NCBI GenBank assembly: GCA_934454005.1
Contig: CAKSGI010000016.1
Span: 1 to 19,586 of the forward strand
Direction of reading: 5' to 3'
DNA: 19,586 nucleotides
Origin: an uncultured Eubacteriales bacterium
GTDB lineage: Bacteria; Bacillota_A; Clostridia; Oscillospirales; Acutalibacteraceae
Under the pieces are notes generated by a model that ran no database searches, was not told the DNA's origin, and saw nothing but the letters and a program-made list of their open reading frames with translations. This document shows, one piece after another, positions 13,869-19,586 of the stretch. The first letter of the stretch is position 1. Each line of letters starts with the position of its first letter. Both the position numbers and the translations under genes were made by a program.

Positions 13869-15767
13869 TTATAATTTTTCTAGGCTTTTAACCCATTTAT
13901 TTACACACGCATCACTTGGCATTCTAAAATCTCCTCTAGGTGAAAGAGCTACGCTTCCGACCTTAGGACCATCAGGCATACAGGACCTTTTAAATTGCTG
14001 AGAGAAGAATCTTTTAATAAAAATAATTAGCCATTTTTTTATTGTTTTATCGTCGTATATACCTTTAAAAGCGATTTTTGCGATTCTTAGTATTTTTTGC
14101 GGTTTAAAAGCATATCGAACAAAATAGAACAAGAAGAAGTCGTTCAATTCGTAAGGACCAACTATATCTTCTGTTTTTTGTGAAATATCGTCATCGTTTG
14201 GAGGTAATAATTCAGGGCTTACAGGAGTATCTAAAATGTCATTTAATATTAATGCATCTTTACTATCTAGATTGTTTGCTTCATATGATACCAAGGATTT
14301 AACTAATGTTTTAGGTATAGATGCATTCACAGAGTACATTGACATATGATCTCCATTATAAGTTGCAAAACCCAAAGCAAGTTCTGACAAATCGCCAGTT
14401 CCTATAACAATAGCATTTTCCTTATTAGCAATATCCATAAGGATCTGGGTTCTTTCTCTAGCTTGAGCATTTTCAAAAGTTATGTCGTGATTATTTATGT
14501 CATGTGAAATATCATTAAAATGTTTAGTAACGGAGTCAGTTATTGGTATTTCTCTTAAAGATATATTGTATATGTTAGCAAGCTTTTTAGCATTATTGTA
14601 GGTTCTGGGAGACGTTCCAAAGCATGGCATTGTAATGGCAATAATATTAGATTTACTTAGTTTTAGTTTATCAAAAGCGTGAACAGCAACAATCAATGCA
14701 AGTGTTGAGTCAAGACCACCAGAAAGTCCGAGAATGACTTTTTTGCATCCTATATGATCTAATCTTTTTACGAGCCCCATTGATTGTATTTTGAGAATTT
14801 CATCGCATCTTTGATTAAGTTTTGTTTTATTAGACACTATAAACGGATGTTTTTCAAATGTTCTGGATAGGCTTACATTTTTTTCTTTAAATTCAAAATA
14901 AATTTCATTTGTTACAGCAGACGTTTTACAAGTATTGTTTCTTCTTCTTTCTGACTCAATTTTTTGAATATCTATTTCTGTAAATAAAATACCTGAGCTA
15001 AACAGAGAAGATTCCTTTAGTATAACACCATCTTCTGCTATTATATTTTGACCAGAAAATACTAAATCAGTTGTAGATTCGCCATAACCAGCATCAGCAT
15101 ATAAATACGCAGATATAAGTTTTGCAGATTGATGTTTAACAAGTTCACGCCTATATTCAGATTTTCCTACTACTTCATTGCTTGCGGATAGATTAGCTAT
15201 GATATTAGCGCCACAATCGCAAAGGAAGTTAGATGGGGGATTTCTTACCCATAAATCCTCACAAATTTCAACGCCAAATTTAAACCCTTCTATATTTTTA
15301 CAGCAAAGTACTATATTGCTGCCTATAGGAATTTCATTTCCATGTAGTATTATTTTTTCAAATTTACAGGCCTCAGAAAAATATCTACATTCTTGAAATT
15401 CTGCATAGTTTGGTAAGTAAGATTTAGGAATAAAAGCTAAGATTTGTCCTTGATAAATAACAGCGGCACAATTATAAAGTTCGCCACCTTTTTTTATTGG
15501 AAGTCCAACTATTGAAATAATATTTAAATTTTTTGTTTCTTCGACTATTTTTGTAAGAGCAGTTTCAGCCGAATCAAGGAGTTCTTTTTGAAAAAATAAG
15601 TCTAAACATGTATAAGAAGTAATACAAAGTTCAGGAAATACTATTAAGGATATTTCTTTATCATTTGCTTTCTTTATTAATTCTATAATTTTTTTAGAAT
15701 TGTATTCACAATCAGCAACTTTTACTTCAGGTGTTGCACAGGCTACTTTTATATATCCATCCTTCAT
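13869..15767 (-). CDS. nadE: Glutamine-dependent NAD+ synthetase
   Basis: This 632-residue two-domain enzyme makes NAD+ from deamido-NAD+ (nicotinic acid adenine dinucleotide), ATP and glutamine. The N-terminal nitrilase-type glutaminase domain carries the catalytic triad Glu46 (VFPELCITSY), Lys115 (FIPKSYLPNY) and Cys169 (GVEICEDLWV). The C-terminal synthetase domain has the PP-loop LGLSGGLDSTLAL (SGGLDS at about 349-354), and further matches such as VIGTGDLSELALGFATYNGDHMS in the usual order. Length is normal for this long form. AGGAG lies 8 bases before the ATG. A 102-base gap separates it from the upstream membrane protein gene, with no obvious promoter or terminator, so it may be read through from the polysaccharide genes. 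All key residues are intact. Confidence 0.96.
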   Translation of the reverse strand: MKDGYIKVACATPEVKVADCEYNSKKIIELIKKANDKEISLIVFPELCITSYTCLDLFFQKELLDSAETALTKIVEETKNLNIISIVGLPIKKGGELYNCAAVIYQGQILAFIPKSYLPNYAEFQECRYFSEACKFEKIILHGNEIPIGSNIVLCCKNIEGFKFGVEICEDLWVRNPPSNFLCDCGANIIANLSASNEVVGKSEYRRELVKHQSAKLISAYLYADAGYGESTTDLVFSGQNIIAEDGVILKESSLFSSGILFTEIDIQKIESERRRNNTCKTSAVTNEIYFEFKEKNVSLSRTFEKHPFIVSNKTKLNQRCDEILKIQSMGLVKRLDHIGCKKVILGLSGGLDSTLALIVAVHAFDKLKLSKSNIIAITMPCFGTSPRTYNNAKKLANIYNISLREIPITDSVTKHFNDISHDINNHDITFENAQARERTQILMDIANKENAIVIGTGDLSELALGFATYNGDHMSMYSVNASIPKTLVKSLVSYEANNLDSKDALILNDILDTPVSPELLPPNDDDISQKTEDIVGPYELNDFFLFYFVRYAFKPQKILRIAKIAFKGIYDDKTIKKWLIIFIKRFFSQQFKRSCMPDGPKVGSVALSPRGDFRMPSDACVNKWVKSLEKL

Positions 15768-15869
15768 TATTAGATCTCCTCATAAGATAATTTTATTAGT
15801 ATTTATTATTTCAACTATTTTTTTGCTTATTCTGAAACATTAGAATTACATAGAATAAAAAGAGGTGGC

Positions 15870-17318
15870 TTAATATAATTTGCTATTATCTATGATATTA
15901 GAATTATAATTGTTTAAGTATGATGTTGCATACCCAAGAATTGTCCAAAAAATAAATATTGTAAACGTTATATCTGATAGTATAGTAATTTCGACTAAAC
16001 TGTATACACAATACGACACAAGAAATGCAAATAACTTTGGAAATGGGGTATTTTGAGAATCATTTATTTTAAATAGAATATCACAAAATTTTGCAGCTAC
16101 TAATAAAGAGTAGATAGTGAAAATAAAAAAGCCAACTATTCCCCAGGCGACTAGGATAGTTATATACCCATTATGAAAATTAGGAAATTTAAGACCACCT
16201 TTTATATATTTTTCACCATACTTTGGGATATTTGCAATTCCTATGCCCATAATAGGATTTTTTTTAAACATTACAACTGCTTGTTTTATGAGAGTTACTC
16301 TTCCACTACTACCGTCGTAATCATTATTCCCAAGAACTCTACCTATTTCAACGGTATCTATTATAGAATTATTTGCTTCTTTATTAGCTGGAACTTTGTT
16401 ATCGTGCACAGGTTCTTTTATATGAATGCTGTTGATTAAAACAGCAATACTATTTTGACAGACGCCTCTTATATAAAAAGATGCCGCGGTTAGGATTAAT
16501 CCTGCAGATAATATAATAAATGCATTTTTTATAATGATTTTGAATGTGAGTTCACTGTATTCTCTAAATAGATAATAAAATAGTATTACTACAAAATAGA
16601 TAAGAAAAAATATAAAAGAACCATTAGAATCCGATAAAATTAAGGATATTATATTTATAGTTGTTCCAATTATGTATACTATTTTTAATGTTTTTTTTCT
16701 TTTATCTAGTTTAAAACTATCACTTGCTGTAATAATATGAACACCAATAGAAGATATTACGCAAAATAAAGCTAATAGGTTTGAATTTGTATAGATTCCT
16801 ATAAGTCTATTTTCATATATGCCAAGCCAATAATAATCGAAAACTTTAACTTGAATTTTTAGAATTGTAACAATAAGTCCTATAAATGAGATTAAAGAAG
16901 TAAGTAAAAATATTATTTTAAAAAGAGTCATCATTTCTTTTTCTTTTTCGATTATGTTTTTTTCGGCATGCATGCCATAAAAAACAAAAAAGCATAACAA
17001 GTATGTAAACAAATAAAGGAGATTGTGATAAAAGTTGTCTTTGAAGTGCAGGATAACAGTTACAAAACAAGATGACATAAATATTAATATTATTTTATAG
17101 TATTTTACTTTTTTATACATATGTTTGATGATATAATCGTATATCAAAATGATTCCGCCCCAAACCATCAAGAATATATGTATAATTCTAGCTATTGAAT
17201 CACAAAATGCCACAGAAAAAAAGAACAAGTCAATCAAAAAAACTATTCTGAAAATACTAGAATTAAAAATTATTTTAGAAATGGAATCTAAAATGGTATT
17301 TTTTTTTGATTTTATCAA
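15870..17318 (-). CDS. O-antigen ligase/polymerase-like (Wzy/WaaL) membrane protein
   Basis: A 482-residue protein with about 10-12 membrane helices and one large extracytoplasmic loop (about 290-385). The C-terminal part of that loop has the Wzy_C/O-antigen ligase pattern: SSGRVTLIKQAVVMFKKNPIMG (Arg340 region), GIGIANIP, and FHNGYITILVAWGIVG (His382). An earlier TNSNLLALFC (177-186) also fits the family. These enzymes join undecaprenyl-linked oligosaccharides into polymers or transfer them to acceptors on the outer face of the membrane. The TTG at 17318 is chosen because GGAGGG lies 9 bases upstream. It follows the aminotransferase gene by 43 bases. Ligase versus polymerase cannot be told from sequence alone; in a Gram-positive cell a capsule or wall-glycan polymerase or a glycosylation ligase is more likely. 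Confidence 0.85.
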   Translation of the reverse strand: MIKSKKNTILDSISKIIFNSSIFRIVFLIDLFFFSVAFCDSIARIIHIFLMVWGGIILIYDYIIKHMYKKVKYYKIILIFMSSCFVTVILHFKDNFYHNLLYLFTYLLCFFVFYGMHAEKNIIEKEKEMMTLFKIIFLLTSLISFIGLIVTILKIQVKVFDYYWLGIYENRLIGIYTNSNLLALFCVISSIGVHIITASDSFKLDKRKKTLKIVYIIGTTINIISLILSDSNGSFIFFLIYFVVILFYYLFREYSELTFKIIIKNAFIILSAGLILTAASFYIRGVCQNSIAVLINSIHIKEPVHDNKVPANKEANNSIIDTVEIGRVLGNNDYDGSSGRVTLIKQAVVMFKKNPIMGIGIANIPKYGEKYIKGGLKFPNFHNGYITILVAWGIVGFFIFTIYSLLVAAKFCDILFKINDSQNTPFPKLFAFLVSYCVYSLVEITILSDITFTIFIFWTILGYATSYLNNYNSNIIDNSKLY

Positions 17319-17361
17319 ATAACAAATCCCTCCGTTATAGGAGATTAAAAAATTTTTTAAA

Positions 17362-18561
17362 CTAAGAGTTAATACACTTTTTAAAACTTTTTATAACATA
17401 GTCAACTTCTTCATTTGTTAGAAGAGTATGTAAAGGTAACGTTATTTCATTTTTATACATATTAAATGCATTAGGAAAATCTTTTATATTAAATCCTAGA
17501 TTTTTATATGCAGTAAACATTGGTAAAGGTTTATAATGTACATTTGTTGCAACATTGAGATCACTCATTTTTTGGATTACATTATTTCTAAAGTATTCAT
17601 CTTTATTATTTAATCTTACGAAATACAAGTGACCACTGCTTTTAGAGTGATTATTATAATGATTTAAAAGCGATACATTTTCATTTTTTAATCCATCATT
17701 GTACATTTCTATAATTTCTTTTCTTCTTTTTAATATGGTGTTATATCGTTCTAACTGGGCAAGTCCAATTGAAGCGGATATATCAGTCATATTACATTTG
17801 TAGGCGGGGTACAATATATCGTATTCCCAGCTACCTTTTTTAGTTTTTTCTAATGCATCTTTTGATTGTCCGTGAAGTGATAGCAACATATATTGTTTAT
17901 ATATATACTCATTATCTATTCCATTAATGTTTTTCCATGTAATAGCGCCACCTTCTGCAGTGGTGAGATTTTTTACAGCATGAAAAGAAAAAGAAGTAAA
18001 ATCTGCAATTTCGCCACACATTTTTCCATCTTTTGAGGCGCCAAACGAATGGGCGGCATCTGCTAAAACAACAACTCTTCCTATTTTTTTTTGCATATCA
18101 TTTTTAGGATTAAAAAGATTTTTCTTCCTATTAACTATTTCAAAAATTTTATCGTAATCGCAAACTATTCCAGCAAGATCAACAGGAATGATAGCTTTAG
18201 TTTTTTCTGTGATTGCGTTTTCTAAAGAAGAGTAATCCATAGTGAACGAGTCTTTTTCTGTGTCAACTAATACAGGCTTTGCACCTACATGGCAAATCAC
18301 ACTACAACTAGCTGTATATGTGTAAGCGCTGGTTATGACTTCATCACCTTCACCTATGCCTAAAAGCCTTAGTGTCATTTCCATACATGCAGTAGCGGAG
18401 TTAAGGCATACGGCTTTACTAGTATTACAATATTCAGCAATGTATTTTTCAAAGAGTTTAGTTTTAGGCCCGGTTGTGATCCATCCGGATTTAAGTGCTT
18501 CAGTTACATATTCGATTTCCAAATCAGATATATCTGGAGGTGAAAGTTTTATAAAATCCAT
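17362..18561 (-). CDS. DegT/DnrJ/EryC1/StrS-family PLP-dependent sugar aminotransferase
   Basis: A 399-residue aminotransferase that converts a nucleotide-linked keto-sugar to an amino sugar for surface glycans. Family motifs are in order: SGWITTGPKTKLFE (25-38), LNSATACMEM (53-62), GDEVITSAYTYTAS (72-85), the PLP-phosphate/ring segment ADAAHSFGA (167-175; Asp168), and the Schiff-base lysine in SFHAVKNLTTAEGG (Lys197). NVHYKPLPMF (about 337-346) is near the C-terminus. Length and motifs are normal. The substrate sugar cannot be read from the sequence. AAGGA precedes the ATG. It is the first gene of the minus-strand unit, behind the promoter at 18737-18765, with a leader of about 165 bases. 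No nucleotide-sugar dehydratase is seen here, so the keto-sugar donor must be made elsewhere. Confidence 0.93.
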   Translation of the reverse strand: MDFIKLSPPDISDLEIEYVTEALKSGWITTGPKTKLFEKYIAEYCNTSKAVCLNSATACMEMTLRLLGIGEGDEVITSAYTYTASCSVICHVGAKPVLVDTEKDSFTMDYSSLENAITEKTKAIIPVDLAGIVCDYDKIFEIVNRKKNLFNPKNDMQKKIGRVVVLADAAHSFGASKDGKMCGEIADFTSFSFHAVKNLTTAEGGAITWKNINGIDNEYIYKQYMLLSLHGQSKDALEKTKKGSWEYDILYPAYKCNMTDISASIGLAQLERYNTILKRRKEIIEMYNDGLKNENVSLLNHYNNHSKSSGHLYFVRLNNKDEYFRNNVIQKMSDLNVATNVHYKPLPMFTAYKNLGFNIKDFPNAFNMYKNEITLPLHTLLTNEEVDYVIKSFKKCINS

Positions 18562-18736
18562 GGTTTATTTAGTCGTCCTTCCATATAAAGTTAGCAGTTA
18601 AAAAATTGTTAATGGGATTGCAATTTATTTACACTTTTTAATAAAAACTAATTTAAAAGCTTATAAAAAGATTTTATTTGTTACAATTACTAGCTTTATA
18701 AATTATTTTTTGAAGCTGCAATATACAATATAAATT

Positions 18737-18765
18737 ATTATACCACAATAAGTGTAAGACTTCAA
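18737..18765 (-). promoter_or_regulatory. Promoter of the aminotransferase-wzy-nadE-GT2 unit
   Basis: Read on the minus strand: TTGAAG (18765-18760), 17-base spacer, TATAAT (18742-18737), with an extended TGG just before the -10. The leader from here to the aminotransferase ATG is about 165 bases and shows no recognised element. Confidence 0.75.
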
Positions 18766-18784
18766 TCTAAATGAATAGGGAGAC

Positions 18785-19159
18785 ATGCCTGTATTGTGTG
18801 GGTTTGTCAAACATATGTTACAACAGAATAAAAAGTGCAGGAACTTCTTTAAGGAACTAATGCACACTTCCAAACAGGCAATCGAAGCACTGGGTGAAAG
18901 GGGTATCTCCCATATTTTCATACTGCCTCCGCAGGACACAAGCACTCGTATCATTCTGAAAAAGTCGAAAACGCTTGACTATATCCTTTGCGAATGGAAA
19001 AAGATGCAGAACAACGCAAGACACATGGAGATCAATATGATTACAAGCATGTACGCGCATATTTGGTACAATGGCCGAAAAGTCAACGCACAGAAATTTG
19101 AAACAGCGTTCTATTTCAATTCCAACTTGTATGATGTCCATCATGCGGAAGAACCATAG
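18785..19159 (+). CDS. Unrecognised ORF in a higher-GC patch, possibly decayed
   Basis: A 124-residue ORF with no family I recognise. It is mixed helical and Lys-rich, with a Trp/Tyr-rich C-terminal part (DYILCEWKKMQ, then MYAHIWYNGRKVNAQ, then TAFYFNSNLYD) that looks like real protein. Base composition changes sharply from the AT-rich genes on the left. The upstream GGGAG is only two bases from the ATG, so the start is doubtful and the true N-terminus may be lost. After the TAG at 19157 a protein-like stretch continues in a neighbouring frame (GFVEQLQKFPELTSALAVLI and on, to TAG at 19279-19281), which suggests a frameshifted, longer ancestor. It could be a remnant of a transferred element. 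Confidence 0.4.
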   Translation: MPVLCGFVKHMLQQNKKCRNFFKELMHTSKQAIEALGERGISHIFILPPQDTSTRIILKKSKTLDYILCEWKKMQNNARHMEINMITSMYAHIWYNGRKVNAQKFETAFYFNSNLYDVHHAEEP

Positions 19160-19421
19160 GAACCGGTGATTGTAACACTGGATTTGTGGAACAGCTTCAG
19201 AAGTTTCCCGAACTCACAAGTGCGCTCGCGGTACTCATTGCCGCGCATAGCACATCAACCACACCCGAGAAATTCAATTAGCAAACAAGCAACTTTGATT
19301 AGCAGATTTATAATAAACTCTGTTCGAATCCAATTAGCAAAATATGTACCGTCTAACGTATAAAAACAAGCCCATCAAAAACTTCGGATCATTCGATTCC
19401 TCCGAAAATGACAGACGAAAG

Positions 19422-19469
19422 AAAAAAAAACTTGCCGTAAACCATCAAGAAAACGGTTTACGGCAAGTG
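19422..19469 (-). terminator. Strong terminator following the tRNA-Arg fragment
   Basis: On the minus strand, CTTGCCGTAAACC (19467-19455) and GGTTTACGGCAAG (19443-19431) form a perfect 13-14 bp stem with an 11-base loop, followed by nine T (19430-19422). It lies just past the tRNA CCA end, as expected for the native terminator of the tRNA gene. The stretch 19282-19421 before it holds no gene that I can see. Confidence 0.9.
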
Positions 19470-19472
19470 TTC

Positions 19473-19517
19473 TGGCGTTCCCGAGGCGATTCGAACACCC
19501 GACCTATCGCTTAGGAG
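19473..19517 (-). other. 3' half of tRNA-Arg(CCT), probable att site of an integrated element
   Basis: Read on the minus strand, the fragment starts at the anticodon loop CTCCTAA (anticodon CCT at 19515-19513). It continues with the 3' side of the anticodon stem, the variable loop, a T arm with TTCGAAT, the acceptor strand CGGGAAC, discriminator G and an encoded CCA (19475-19473). The sequence 5' of the anticodon loop cannot pair with the 3' anticodon-stem strand, and no GTTCCCG acceptor partner is found, so the 5' half is absent. A tRNA 3' end that stops at the anticodon loop is the classic direct-repeat copy left by a tyrosine integrase. By orientation, the element and the intact tRNA should lie to the right of the window. 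Confidence 0.75.
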
Positions 19518-19586
19518 TATGGCTTACCACCTCATACACGGTAGCCTAACATAACTTCTGATACCGTATAACCCTTGTAAAATCAA
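19518..19586. other. Putative terminal sequence of the integrated element
   Basis: The sequence right of the tRNA fragment has no ORF. It contains imperfect inverted repeats: GGCTTACC (19521-19528) with GGTAGCC (19540-19546), and ATACACGGTA (19534-19543) with TACCGTAT (19562-19569). Such repeats are compatible with integrase or excisionase binding next to an att core, but this is inference and the window ends here. Confidence 0.3.

Noticed and set aside
18857..19144. 95-codon minus-strand frame opposite the higher-GC ORF
   Set aside because: No ribosome binding site or recognisable protein pattern; the plus-strand translation looks more protein-like. This remains the least certain rejection.
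19322..19330. GTTCGAATC, a T-arm-like motif on the plus strand that could signal another tRNA
   Set aside because: The flanking bases do not form a T stem and there is no acceptor stem or anticodon arm around it.
1..19586. CRISPR arrays, complete insertion sequences or transposase genes
   Set aside because: I saw no regularly spaced repeats and no transposase or integrase motifs within the window.

Overview
The window looks like chromosomal DNA of a low-GC, Gram-positive anaerobe of the Clostridia type. The evidence is the AT-rich composition, strong GGAGG ribosome binding sites, frequent TTG starts, MutS2 and YpmS-family proteins, an LPXTG pilin-type protein with class C-type sortases, and remains of a BspA-like leucine-rich repeat protein. 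The last two features suggest a host-associated lifestyle. No species can be named from the sequence alone.

Left part, + strand: the window opens inside mutS2, followed by a YpmS-like membrane-anchored protein and a terminator. After a roughly 350-base non-coding stretch with a structured leader comes a cell-wall protein cassette. It has one LPGTG protein of the SpaA type, an intergenic hairpin terminator, and two overlapping sortase genes. The pilin's C-terminal domain appears to have lost the residues that normally form or catalyse its internal isopeptide bond.

Middle part: a bidirectional terminator separates the sortases from a minus-strand operon of two unrecognised secreted proteins (132 and 822 residues). 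A near-consensus promoter at 9607-9635 drives this pair. The 822-residue protein carries three similar amphipathic beta-hairpin segments, and its start is odd: the good ribosome binding site serves a 15-codon leader ORF that overlaps its GTG start. Divergent from this operon lies a decayed LRR_5 (BspA-like) pseudogene that still has a recognisable promoter.

Next, on the + strand, is a two-gene unit for a DUF308/HdeD-type membrane protein and a pyridoxamine kinase. It ends at a terminator shared with a convergent minus-strand unit. That unit reads, in transcription order, DegT-family aminotransferase, O-antigen ligase/polymerase-like membrane protein, glutamine-dependent NAD+ synthetase, and a divergent family 2 glycosyltransferase. 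Three of the four fit surface glycan synthesis; nadE is the housekeeping exception.

Right end: a stretch of visibly higher GC (about 18785-19281) holds an unrecognised, possibly decayed ORF. It is followed by the terminator and 3' half of a tRNA-Arg(CCT) on the minus strand. The tRNA match stops at the anticodon loop and no 5' half is present. This is the footprint expected at one end of an element integrated into a tRNA gene, and the element would extend rightward beyond the window.
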